Source: JAJTFW01 sp046330075 (GTDB taxonomy: Bacteria > Bacteroidota > Bacteroidia > AKYH767-A > OLB10). From it: a stretch of DNA of 64,000 nt. The notes beneath the pieces were generated by a model, which saw only the letters and a list, made by a program, of their open reading frames with translations, made no database searches and was not told the DNA's origin. The position numbers and the translations under genes are program-made. Location of the stretch: assembly GCA_046330075.1 (NCBI GenBank), contig JAXLTL010000001.1, positions 434,001 through 498,000 on the forward strand, read 5' to 3'. Shown piece after piece: positions 51,996 through 60,535 of this stretch. How positions within the stretch are numbered: the first letter of the stretch is position 1; every line of letters begins with the position of its first letter.

Positions 51996-53849
51996 ATGAA
52001 TCCATTTGTTGTCTCTGCGCGGAAGTACCGTCCGGCTACCTTTGATACGGTTGTCGGGCAGGCCCATATTACGAATACGTTAAAAAATGCAATTAAAACC
52101 AAGCACCTTGCGCAAGCTTTCCTGTTTTGCGGTCCACGGGGTGTTGGTAAAACGACGTGTGCCCGTATTCTTGCCAAAACGTTGAATTGTCAGCACCTGA
52201 CGGCCGACATGGAAGCATGTAACAGTTGTGATTCCTGTGTTGGGTTTAACAATGGTCAGTCACTGAATATTTATGAGCTGGATGCTGCATCCAACAACTC
52301 TGTAGATGATATCCGGAATCTGGTGGAACAGGTGCGGTATGCACCTCATGCCGGGGAATACAAGATCTATATCATCGATGAGGTGCACATGCTCTCTCCG
52401 AGTGCATTCAACGCGTTTCTGAAAACGCTTGAAGAACCTCCCTCCTACGCAATTTTCATTCTTGCAACGACTGAAAAGCATAAAATCATTCCAACCATTT
52501 TATCGCGATGTCAGATTTTTGATTTTAACCGGATTCAGGTAGAAGATATAGCACAGCACCTTACTTATGTAGCATCGAAGGAAAGTGTGACCGCAGAAGA
52601 AGAAGCGTTGCATATCATTGCGCAGAAAGCCGATGGAGCCCTGCGGGATGCCTTATCGATTTTTGATCAGATCGTGAGTTTTGCCGGTACGAATGTTACG
52701 TATAAGGATGTGATCAATAATCTGAGTATCCTTGATTATGATTACTATTTCAAAGTGACCGATGAAATCCGGAACGGAAATATTCCGGCGGTATTGGTAA
52801 CGTTCAATGAACTTATTGCCGATGGTTTTGATGGCCATCATTTTATTACCGGTCTCGCGTCTCATTTCCGTGATTTGCTGGTCTCCAAAGATGAAGTCAC
52901 CTTACCCCTTCTGGAAGTGAGCAAAGGGACAAGGGAACGGTATCGTATCCAGTCAGCCCAGTTGTCGCAACAACAGCTATTGAAATTTCTTTCCGTATGT
53001 AGTCAGGCTGATATCGATTACCGATCGGCGAAGAATCCCCGGCTACATGTTGAATTAACCCTTCTCAAACTTTGTGCATTGGCGGGAAATTCCCATGCAG
53101 ATGTCAGCGCACAGGTGAATTTTTCTGGTTCCGGCCAGCCGGCTACTTTGCCGGGAAAGTCATCAGCAGCAGATAAGTCAGCTTCCGCAACTGCTGCTGT
53201 ACCAACCAAGGAAGCTGCTATTAATGCAGAGGTGCAACCTGGTCAGCAACCTTTACCGGCAACACCGGCAGAGGCCCCTGCAATACCCGCCCCTACTCCT
53301 GCTCCTGCAAAACCTGTTTCTGTTGCCCCTCCTGCTTCCAAACCAATTTCGGAGACGCCGCCTTCTTCGGCTACAATGGGCTCTCTCCTGAAAGGGACAT
53401 CGTTATCTTCCCTGCGGAAGAGTGAGGTAGCGAAAGAAGAAATAGTAAAACAGGAAGTGCGTCCGTTAGCGGAGGATCAGCCGGTGAACCGTGAGGATTT
53501 TGAAAAATACTGGACTTCCTACGCAGAAATGATGCAGCAGTCGGGAAAGTTCCAGTTATACACTACTTTAACGATGAAAATGCCATCACTTATCGAAGGG
53601 CATATCATTGAATTGACGATACACAATCCGTCTCAGGACGAGCTCCTGATGGAAGAAAAGACGGAGTTGCTGGACTTCCTCCGGAAATCGCTCGGGAATT
53701 ATAGCCTGATCATGCGTACACGACTGGAAGCTGCAGCTGCTGATCCGGAGCAGGTTTATTCGAATAAAGAGAAGTACAAAAAGATGAATGAAAAAAATCC
53801 GGGACTCGATGATTTCCGGAAGCAATTAGGACTTGAACTGGAACTTTAA
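51996..53849 (+). CDS. dnaX: DNA polymerase III subunit gamma/tau
   Basis: The 617-residue protein has the clamp-loader AAA+ core: ARKYRPATFDTVVGQAHI, Walker A GPRGVGKT at residues 46-53, the zinc-knuckle CNSCDSC, Walker B IIDEVHML, the SRC motif in LSRCQIFDF, and domain III to about residue 365. A Pro/Ala-rich linker (about 385-460) leads to a C-terminal domain that may contact the polymerase. I see no programmed-frameshift A-run at the boundary. DnaX loads the beta clamp. It heads a cluster with the GH3 and GT2 genes. Confidence 0.97.
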   Translation: MNPFVVSARKYRPATFDTVVGQAHITNTLKNAIKTKHLAQAFLFCGPRGVGKTTCARILAKTLNCQHLTADMEACNSCDSCVGFNNGQSLNIYELDAASNNSVDDIRNLVEQVRYAPHAGEYKIYIIDEVHMLSPSAFNAFLKTLEEPPSYAIFILATTEKHKIIPTILSRCQIFDFNRIQVEDIAQHLTYVASKESVTAEEEALHIIAQKADGALRDALSIFDQIVSFAGTNVTYKDVINNLSILDYDYYFKVTDEIRNGNIPAVLVTFNELIADGFDGHHFITGLASHFRDLLVSKDEVTLPLLEVSKGTRERYRIQSAQLSQQQLLKFLSVCSQADIDYRSAKNPRLHVELTLLKLCALAGNSHADVSAQVNFSGSGQPATLPGKSSAADKSASATAAVPTKEAAINAEVQPGQQPLPATPAEAPAIPAPTPAPAKPVSVAPPASKPISETPPSSATMGSLLKGTSLSSLRKSEVAKEEIVKQEVRPLAEDQPVNREDFEKYWTSYAEMMQQSGKFQLYTTLTMKMPSLIEGHIIELTIHNPSQDELLMEEKTELLDFLRKSLGNYSLIMRTRLEAAAADPEQVYSNKEKYKKMNEKNPGLDDFRKQLGLELEL

Positions 53850-53871
53850 TCATTAAACAAAAAAGAAGCTT

Positions 53872-55404
53872 ATGCCCATACTGGCAGGTATAATAAAACG
53901 CGGAATCGAACTCCGTCACCGTATCCGGTTGTCGGACAGATCTCCCATATACTACCAGAAGAAAGAGCTTAAAAAACTCCTTCGTAAAGCGCAGCTAACC
54001 ATGTTCGGACAAACCTACAAGTTTCCGTCAATGGTGAATAGCAGGAACTTTGTCAATAAGTTCAGAGCCACAGTACCGGTGCATGACTACAATACAATTT
54101 ATGCGCTCTGGTGGAACAAATGCCTGCACAATCAACAGGATGTGACCTGGCCTGGCAAGGTACGGTACTTTGCCCTGAGCAGCGGTACTTCTGAGAGTTC
54201 CAGTAAACATATCCCGGTGACCAGCGAAATGGTAAAAGCAATTCAGCGGACCAGTATACGTCAGATCATAAGTCTGGGGGGGTATTCCGGATTGCCGGCA
54301 GATATTTTTTCAAAAGGAATTCTCATGCTGGGAGGCAGTACCCACCTGCATCATCAGGGATCCTATTTTGAAGGCGATCTCAGTGGGATTACAGCCAGTA
54401 AAATTCCTTTTTGGTTTCAGCACTTCTATAAACCCGGCCGGAAAATTGCTCAGGAACAAGACTGGAATACCAAACTTGAAGAAATTGTTGAAAATGCACC
54501 TAACTGGGACATTGGTATTCTTGTAGGTGTTCCGGCCTGGTGTCAGCTCCTGCTTGAAAAAATTATCGATCATTATCGTTTAAAAACGATTCATGATATA
54601 TGGCCCAACCTCACTATTTATGTGCATGGCGGCGTTTCATTTGAGCCTTACAGGAAGAGTTTTGAAAAGCTGATTGCTAAACCCCTCACCTACATCGAAA
54701 CGTATCTTGCTTCAGAGGGATTTATTGCATTTCAGGAAGAGCAGGATAACCGTTCGATGAAAATGGTTCTAAATAACGGACTCTTTTTCGAATTTATTCC
54801 GTTTAATAGCGATAATTTCAACGCTGACGGAGAACTGGTCAGAAAACCCAAAACGCTGTTGATCGATGAAGTTCAGGAAGGAGAAGAGTATGCCCTCTTG
54901 CTCAGCACCTGTTCAGGAGCATGGAGGTACCTCATTGGAGATGTTATAAAGTTTACCAATGTTGAAAAAGCAGAAATCGTTATAGCCGGACGCACAAAGC
55001 ACTACTTGAGTCTTTGCGGAGAGCATCTTTCTGTGGATAATATGAACAAGGCGATCGAGATGGTCTCTGATGAATTCAATATCCGCATCAATGAATTCAG
55101 CGTTTCAGGAATCAAGCATGGCAGCATGTTCGCTCATAAATGGTACATTGGTACAGATGATCAGGTAGATGCAGAACAACTTCGGATCAGTCTGGATGCA
55201 AAACTGAAGATGTTAAATGATGATTATCGGGTCGAACGTATTTCAGCGCTGAAGGAAATTTTTGTTGAGATACTGCCACATAAAGTATTCCTGAACTGGA
55301 TGGAAAAGCAAGGAAAGATCGGTTCACAAAACAAGTTTCCCCGTGTCATGAAAAATCATATTCAGGAAGAATGGGAGAAGTTTATCAAAAGCGAACTGGT
55401 TTAA
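53872..55404 (+). CDS. GH3-family acyl-adenylate/thioester-forming protein
   Basis: The 510-residue protein matches GH3 along its length. The ATP/AMP motif is FALSSGTSESSSKHIPVTSE, with the later LSTCSGAWRYLIGDVIKFTN and the AGRTKHYLSLCGEHLS segment. Plant GH3 enzymes join amino acids to hormones through acyl adenylates; bacterial members have unknown substrates. It starts 22 bp after dnaX and is followed 3 bp later by a GT2 gene, so all three are likely co-transcribed. Confidence 0.9.
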   Translation: MPILAGIIKRGIELRHRIRLSDRSPIYYQKKELKKLLRKAQLTMFGQTYKFPSMVNSRNFVNKFRATVPVHDYNTIYALWWNKCLHNQQDVTWPGKVRYFALSSGTSESSSKHIPVTSEMVKAIQRTSIRQIISLGGYSGLPADIFSKGILMLGGSTHLHHQGSYFEGDLSGITASKIPFWFQHFYKPGRKIAQEQDWNTKLEEIVENAPNWDIGILVGVPAWCQLLLEKIIDHYRLKTIHDIWPNLTIYVHGGVSFEPYRKSFEKLIAKPLTYIETYLASEGFIAFQEEQDNRSMKMVLNNGLFFEFIPFNSDNFNADGELVRKPKTLLIDEVQEGEEYALLLSTCSGAWRYLIGDVIKFTNVEKAEIVIAGRTKHYLSLCGEHLSVDNMNKAIEMVSDEFNIRINEFSVSGIKHGSMFAHKWYIGTDDQVDAEQLRISLDAKLKMLNDDYRVERISALKEIFVEILPHKVFLNWMEKQGKIGSQNKFPRVMKNHIQEEWEKFIKSELV

Positions 55405-55407
55405 AAT

Positions 55408-56274
55408 ATGTTTGTTTCCGGTTTTACTTTTATCCGCAATGCAATTAAGTACGATTATCCTGCCGAAGCATCCATCCGTTCACTGCTTCCGCTGGTGGAT
55501 GAATTGGTTGTTTGCCTGGGAAACTCTGATGACGATACAGAAGGCCTGATCCGGAGAATTAATGATCCAAAGATCAGAATTGTTCACTCCGTTTGGGACG
55601 ATAGTTTACGGGAAGGCGGAAGAGTGCTGGCGGTAGAGACAAATAAAGCCCTCGATCATATTGACAGGAAAGCGGACTGGTGCTTTTATCTTCAGGCAGA
55701 TGAAGTGATTCATGAAGATGATTATTCATCCATCCGGAACGCTATGTCTGCACATTTAGAGGATAAACGTGTGGAAGGTTTATTATTTGAATACGTCCAT
55801 TTTTATGGCAGCTATGAATATTTTGGAAATTCGAGAAGGTGGTACCGGCATGAAATCAGAATTGTACGCAATGACCCGGGAGTCCGTTCTTTCCGGGATG
55901 CACAGGGATTCAGGATTCATGACCGAATTATGAATGTTAAACCGGCTAACGCCCGTATTTTTCATTATGGATGGGTAAAAGATCCACTCCATCAGCTGGA
56001 AAAACAAAAGAGCTTCCATAAAATGTGGCATTCGGATGAAAAAGTTGAACAGATGGTGCAGGAAACCCCGTTTGACTATTCAGGAATTGATTCGCTTGAA
56101 ATTTTTAAAGGGTCGCATCCAGCCGCAATGACTGAACGAATCAACAGCATGGACTGGCATTTTAAATTTGATACAGGCAGGAAGAAGCTAACGCTTAAAA
56201 ACAGAATACTGATGTTATTAGAACAAAAGACCGGGAAACGGTTTTTTGAATATAAAAACTACAGATTGATTTAG
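55408..56274 (+). CDS. Glycosyltransferase family 2 protein
   Basis: A 288-residue GT-A protein. The nucleotide-sugar region is FIRNAIKYDYPAEASIRSLL, and WCFYLQADEVIHEDD holds the metal-binding acidic motif in place of DxD. The C-terminal half has GSYEYFGNSRRWYRHEIRIV and a His/Trp-rich end. Members transfer sugars to surface polymers or lipids. Acceptor unknown. Starts 3 bp after the GH3 gene. Confidence 0.87.
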   Translation: MFVSGFTFIRNAIKYDYPAEASIRSLLPLVDELVVCLGNSDDDTEGLIRRINDPKIRIVHSVWDDSLREGGRVLAVETNKALDHIDRKADWCFYLQADEVIHEDDYSSIRNAMSAHLEDKRVEGLLFEYVHFYGSYEYFGNSRRWYRHEIRIVRNDPGVRSFRDAQGFRIHDRIMNVKPANARIFHYGWVKDPLHQLEKQKSFHKMWHSDEKVEQMVQETPFDYSGIDSLEIFKGSHPAAMTERINSMDWHFKFDTGRKKLTLKNRILMLLEQKTGKRFFEYKNYRLI

Positions 56275-56281
56275 TTTTACT

Positions 56282-56620
56282 TCATTCTTTCTTTCTGAAA
56301 ACTCTGCACACGATAGCCGTGGTGAGAAACGGAAGGGTAAGAAAAATGATTAACGAAACAATCAGGAACAGGTAGGGTCCGTTAGCCGGTGCTACATAAT
56401 CCATACCCACAAAAAAAGCTGTAACAGGGTCGGAAACGAATAAAACACAGAGGATGAAAATCAGGATTCCTCCTCCCATTGCCCACCACCATACTTTTCG
56501 CTCATTTGAAAAACTATACTGATGATTTTTTACTTGTCTTTTCAAAGCCACACGGACCAGAATGGCCCAGGTCAGAAATGTCATGACCCACGTAACCCAC
56601 TCAAGCATCAATTTAATCAT
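56282..56620 (-). CDS. Hypothetical small membrane protein
   Basis: A 112-residue protein with three hydrophobic helices (about 8-26, 46-66 and 83-104). The first two are separated by a basic loop. No family recognised. It begins 9 bp after the Mpo1-like gene on the same strand and is likely co-transcribed. Confidence 0.65.
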   Translation of the reverse strand: MIKLMLEWVTWVMTFLTWAILVRVALKRQVKNHQYSFSNERKVWWWAMGGGILIFILCVLFVSDPVTAFFVGMDYVAPANGPYLFLIVSLIIFLTLPFLTTAIVCRVFRKKE

Positions 56621-56629
56621 AATAGCTAT

Positions 56630-57079
56630 TTATATCGGAAGATGTAATTTCTTATAAATTTTTGCCATTAACCAGGCCGGACCAACCAGCAGGAACTGAA
56701 TGTCCTTTAAAAATGAAGGACGTTTCCCTTCAAGATGATGGCCGTAAAACTGGAATATCCATGCGATGAGAAAAACCGCCAGGTAAACCCATACAGACAA
56801 TTCACGGATGTAAATATACAGTTGCAGACTGGCCCAAAGACAGGTTAACCCGAACAGCAACATCCCGATCCATAATGTACGCGACAGAAAGAAGTAATAG
56901 CCGACCAATGCGATCAGGACGGGTACAGCCAGATTACCCAGAAGAGGTAAAGTGATCAGGAACAGAAATCCGGTGATTGACCAGAATATTGCCGGTACAC
57001 AAATCCAGTGAATCATCACATTGGTTTCGTGCTGATGACTCACCGCATATTCATCCAGCCATTGTTGAATGTTTTTCAT
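56630..57079 (-). CDS. Mpo1/DUF962-family membrane protein
   Basis: The 149-residue protein begins with the family's N-terminal motif WLDEYAVSHQHETNVMIHWI, which holds the conserved Y-x2-SHQ-x2-N and His residues, and includes FYGHHLEGKRPSFLKDIQF. Four helices are visible. Yeast Mpo1 is an Fe2+-dependent dioxygenase acting on 2-hydroxy fatty acids; the bacterial members are mostly untested, but the His set needed for iron binding appears intact. Probable operon with the next small membrane protein. Confidence 0.9.
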   Translation of the reverse strand: MKNIQQWLDEYAVSHQHETNVMIHWICVPAIFWSITGFLFLITLPLLGNLAVPVLIALVGYYFFLSRTLWIGMLLFGLTCLWASLQLYIYIRELSVWVYLAVFLIAWIFQFYGHHLEGKRPSFLKDIQFLLVGPAWLMAKIYKKLHLPI

Positions 57080-57142
57080 TTTTTTCCGAAGTGTTCAAAA
57101 TTAATTGAATAAGCAAAGCAAGTAACAATTATTTTTGGAAGC

Positions 57143-58531
57143 ATGCTTAAGACACTTCAGCTGCTGCTGGTTTTGCTGATTTCGGCATGCAGCCGTTCAC
57201 CCAAAACGCCCACTGAGAATTCCGCGCAGGTGGTGGAAACTCAGGAAGGACCTGGCCCCTCAAAAATGTTGACCTTTCAGCCTATCGCAGGAGGGGGAAA
57301 TCTGCATTTTTCAGTGTATTACCCTGCTGGTTTCAGCGAGAACAGGTTATTTCCTGTATTGATTTTTTTTGACCCTCATGGCTCTCCGGATGTTCCGCTC
57401 AATAAATACCGGGAACTTGCCGATAAATACGGATTCATACTCTTGGGGTCACATGAAAGTAAGAATGGTAACGGCGCAAGGGAAACGTCAGATATTATCA
57501 ACGGAATGGCCGCTCAGGCACGGCGTTTACCCAAAGCAGATACTTCCTTGATTTATGCCGGCGGATTCAGCGGAGGCGGTCGAGTAGCAGGAATGATGGG
57601 TTTAGCTCCGTTGGGCATTCAGGGGATTCTTACCTGCGGGGCTGGTATTCCCGGCGGTTCTTGGTTTGGTGCGCCTCCCAATGTCATTGTGAGTATTGGT
57701 GGCACTTCCGATATGAATCTACATGAAGTTAAGGAGTTCAATACTCAAAAGCAGGAGTTGATGTCACGGTATTTCAAACTTTTCTTTGACGGACCGCATG
57801 CCTGGCCTCCGGCCAATGAAGTTGAGTTGGCTATGATCATTTTTAAAAGAATGGCAATGCGGGATAATTATACAGCTAAGGATACTGGATTTATAAAGGA
57901 AAGTGATCAATGGTTGAAAGCTTATATCAATAACCAAAAGGATCCGGTTGTTGAAGCTGAAGCTCTTTACAATGTGATACGGATATCAGAAAGTCTCACG
58001 GATATTTCGTTGCTGGAAAAGCAATACAGCAATCTGAAAGCCTCGCCGGTCTATCAAACCGCTGAAAAATATGACCAGCAACTGGATCAGGAAGAAGAAA
58101 AGACAAAAACCAGACTGTATAACGAAATATTTATGAAGGATACCAGTTGGTGGAATGTCACAGCCCGGGCATTGCTGGATTCATCGAATTTTATCAATGA
58201 CCGCAAACGGATTGCCATGATCCATAGAGTCCAGGGTCATCTGAGCCTGGGTATTTATACAACACTCAACCGCACAATTGCCGGTATGCGGGTTGATCAG
58301 GGCGTTTACCTGTCAACTTTGTACAGGCTGATTGATCCACAGAATACTGAAGCCTGGTATTTATCAGCCGTTGTGGCCATGCAAATGGGACTATCCGGCA
58401 ATGCAATGACCTATCTGGATAAGGCGGTTTCGCTTGGTTTCAAAGATGTGGGCAGATGCCGGCAAGAGCCATCCTTTGCAGCAATCCAGAGCGATAATAG
58501 ATTCCAGAATATACTCGTTAAAATGCAATAA
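57143..58531 (+). CDS. Lipoprotein with an esterase-like alpha/beta-hydrolase domain
   Basis: The 462-residue protein has a lipoprotein signal with the lipobox LISAC near residue 18. Residues about 40-260 look like a PHB-depolymerase or dienelactone-hydrolase type esterase: FPVLIFFDPHGSPDVPL, then the nucleophile elbow GGFSGGGRVAGMM with Ser in G-x-S-x-G, and GPHAWPPANEVE with a probable catalytic His. Residues 280-462 are helical and TPR-like (AWYLSAVVAMQMGLSGNAMT). It lies 6 bp before the ATP-grasp-like gene. Confidence 0.75.
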   Translation: MLKTLQLLLVLLISACSRSPKTPTENSAQVVETQEGPGPSKMLTFQPIAGGGNLHFSVYYPAGFSENRLFPVLIFFDPHGSPDVPLNKYRELADKYGFILLGSHESKNGNGARETSDIINGMAAQARRLPKADTSLIYAGGFSGGGRVAGMMGLAPLGIQGILTCGAGIPGGSWFGAPPNVIVSIGGTSDMNLHEVKEFNTQKQELMSRYFKLFFDGPHAWPPANEVELAMIIFKRMAMRDNYTAKDTGFIKESDQWLKAYINNQKDPVVEAEALYNVIRISESLTDISLLEKQYSNLKASPVYQTAEKYDQQLDQEEEKTKTRLYNEIFMKDTSWWNVTARALLDSSNFINDRKRIAMIHRVQGHLSLGIYTTLNRTIAGMRVDQGVYLSTLYRLIDPQNTEAWYLSAVVAMQMGLSGNAMTYLDKAVSLGFKDVGRCRQEPSFAAIQSDNRFQNILVKMQ

Positions 58532-58537
58532 TCAGCG

Positions 58538-59731
58538 ATGATAACAGAAATCAGAAACAACTACAACAGCCAATTTTCAGAGGAAAAATATCGTCGTTTC
58601 CTTTCAGATATGGGCTCCACATTTGGGTATGAAATTGAGTTCAGGGTTTCAGAAACGCCGGTGTTCATTGATAAATCGTTCCGTAAAATGCTGGAGCAGG
58701 CAGGCGAGGAAATAATTGACGTGATCACTGCACCGGATTTTAAAACAAAATCAGAATCAGCTATCCCTCCTTCTCTGCGTGTTGGCAATGAAGATGAGCA
58801 TACAAGTCTGCTGGCTATTGATTTTGCAATATGTGAGGATGGGAATGGCGGATTTATTCCGCAGCTGATAGAAATGCAGGGATTTGCTAGTTTATATTGT
58901 TATCAGGAATGGCTTTCGGAAATGTATCGCCGGCACTTTGAGATTCCTGAAAATTTCGATAATAAATTCAATGGGTACGATCATGATTCCTATATCAAAC
59001 GCCTAAGAAAGATCATTGTTGGAGATCAGGATCCCAACGAAACAGTTTTGCTTGAGATTGAACCCTGGAAACAGAAGACACAGATTGATTTTTACTGTAC
59101 ACAGTCGTATCTCGGCATTCCGGTGGTATGCTTAACCGAAGTCATCAGAGAAAAGGATCAGCTATTCTACATGAACAACGGGAAGAAAACACCGATCCGA
59201 AGGATTTATAACCGAGTCATTTTTGATGAATTGTTGCAACGAAAAGATCTGAATCTGCAGTTTAATCTTACCGAACCTGCAGCCGTTGAATGGGTGGCTC
59301 ATCCGAACTGGTTCTTTCGTATCAGTAAACATACGATGCCGAGCCTGAAGAGCAGATTTGTTCCTGAAACACACTTCCTCAGTGAATTGAAGTCAATACC
59401 TCCGGATCTTGAGAATTGGGTACTAAAACCGCTTTTCAGCTTCAGCGGCCAAGGGGTGATCTTCGATGTTACACTATCCGACATTGAAAAGGTAAATGAT
59501 CCTGCTAATTATATATTGCAGCGAAAAGTTACCTATGCCGGGGCCGTTTCTTCGCCCACTGGTCCTGTGAAATGTGAAATACGGCTGCTTTACCTCTGGG
59601 ACAAAGATGAAACAAGGCCTCAATTAACAATTAACCTTGGACGAATGAGTAAAGGCAAAATGATAGGTGTGCGCTACAACCAGAATCTGGACTGGGTGGG
59701 CGGAACGACCTACTTTCTGGAGAAAGATTGA
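58538..59731 (+). CDS. Putative ATP-grasp-like protein of unknown substrate
   Basis: The 397-residue soluble protein resembles circularly arranged ATP-grasp enzymes such as glutathionylspermidine synthase. LENWVLKPLFSFSGQGVIFD looks like the Lys and Gly-rich ATP loop, then YILQRKV for the adenine-contact strand, and KCEIRLLYLW for the metal-side acidic strand. The N-terminal third has no recognised motif. The call is inferred by pattern only. It follows the esterase-like lipoprotein by 6 bp, so the two probably act in one pathway. Confidence 0.55.
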   Translation: MITEIRNNYNSQFSEEKYRRFLSDMGSTFGYEIEFRVSETPVFIDKSFRKMLEQAGEEIIDVITAPDFKTKSESAIPPSLRVGNEDEHTSLLAIDFAICEDGNGGFIPQLIEMQGFASLYCYQEWLSEMYRRHFEIPENFDNKFNGYDHDSYIKRLRKIIVGDQDPNETVLLEIEPWKQKTQIDFYCTQSYLGIPVVCLTEVIREKDQLFYMNNGKKTPIRRIYNRVIFDELLQRKDLNLQFNLTEPAAVEWVAHPNWFFRISKHTMPSLKSRFVPETHFLSELKSIPPDLENWVLKPLFSFSGQGVIFDVTLSDIEKVNDPANYILQRKVTYAGAVSSPTGPVKCEIRLLYLWDKDETRPQLTINLGRMSKGKMIGVRYNQNLDWVGGTTYFLEKD

Positions 59732-59734
59732 ATT

Positions 59735-59965
59735 TTAAGGTTTGGGAGCAGGCGGTGGCAATTCGAAGGCCTCGACTTCATGATGAAAGGCCCCGTTTTT
59801 ATGGGAACCATCGCAAAAGGGTCGTTTGGAGGAGAGATTACATCTGCATAAAGCAACGGAAGTACGTCCATTTAGATTGAACTCCTTGCCTTCTGCATCT
59901 ACTATTTTGAACTCCCCTTCTACTCTAAGGGAACCGTTATTATTTACCTTGATGGTAACTGACAT
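59735..59965 (-). CDS. CDGSH iron-sulfur domain protein
   Basis: The 76-residue protein has a complete CDGSH motif: CRCNLSSKRPFCDGSHK, with three Cys and one His for a [2Fe-2S] cluster. Upstream, the strand pair GSLRVEGEFKIVDAEGKEF gives the beta-rich half. Proteins of this size bind a labile cluster and act in redox or Fe-S sensing. Downstream gene of a pair with 1 bp spacing. Confidence 0.93.
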   Translation of the reverse strand: MSVTIKVNNNGSLRVEGEFKIVDAEGKEFNLNGRTSVALCRCNLSSKRPFCDGSHKNGAFHHEVEAFELPPPAPKP

Positions 59966-59966
59966 T

Positions 59967-60383
59967 TTAAGCTTTCTTTTCGGGTAAGTACGTATAGGAC
60001 ATCATAAGGCCCGCCAGGCAGGTAACACTCATCATCATATATAACACAACCATGATCGATTTGTTATAGGCATCAAAGTTCATTTCATGCTGCACAATTC
60101 CAATCAGAGAGAGGAAATTGGCAATGGTACGTTGAGTGAAGACCAATAATCCCGCCATTGAAACACCAAGTCCTGCCCAAACGGCCATTTTATTCCGGTT
60201 ACTCAAATAACCGCAAAGCCACAATGCAAGACCAACTGCTACCCCCAGAATCATCATGTTTCTGGCTTTGATTCCTACAACCGAATAAGACGACAGTCCA
60301 TTGATAATCAATAGAGTGCCTTCAACAACTAAAATTCTGACAAATGAGTTTTTATGCATGTGATCCGCTGTTACATGAGGCAT
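59967..60383 (-). CDS. Hypothetical membrane protein paired with the CDGSH gene
   Basis: A 138-residue protein with four hydrophobic helices (about 16-34, 43-60, 66-86 and 108-128). No family recognised. Start could be the first ATG or Met9 (HMHKNSFV). Its stop and the CDGSH start are 1 bp apart, so the two are co-translated candidates. Confidence 0.65.
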   Translation of the reverse strand: MPHVTADHMHKNSFVRILVVEGTLLIINGLSSYSVVGIKARNMMILGVAVGLALWLCGYLSNRNKMAVWAGLGVSMAGLLVFTQRTIANFLSLIGIVQHEMNFDAYNKSIMVVLYMMMSVTCLAGLMMSYTYLPEKKA

Positions 60384-60502
60384 TGAAAATAGTAAAATCT
60401 ATTCAAATCACGTTGCCGGCTCCCCAATAATAGGGCTCTATTTTTTAACAAAAGCACTTTAAAATGTAATTGAAAAACCGTTAAACAGACGGGAATCCTC
60501 AG

Positions 60503-60510
60503 TAATTTCG
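60503..60510 (+). promoter_or_regulatory. -7-like box of the glycogen-synthase-like gene
   Basis: TAATTTCG, the same variant seen before surE, ends 25 nt before the ATG. Confidence 0.4.
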
Positions 60511-60535
60511 CAGAGATCTTTAAACTAAAATTTCA

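Noticed and set aside
51996..53849. Programmed frameshift making a short gamma subunit in dnaX
   Set aside because: No A-run slippery site with downstream stop is visible near the domain III boundary; the frame is continuous to the end.
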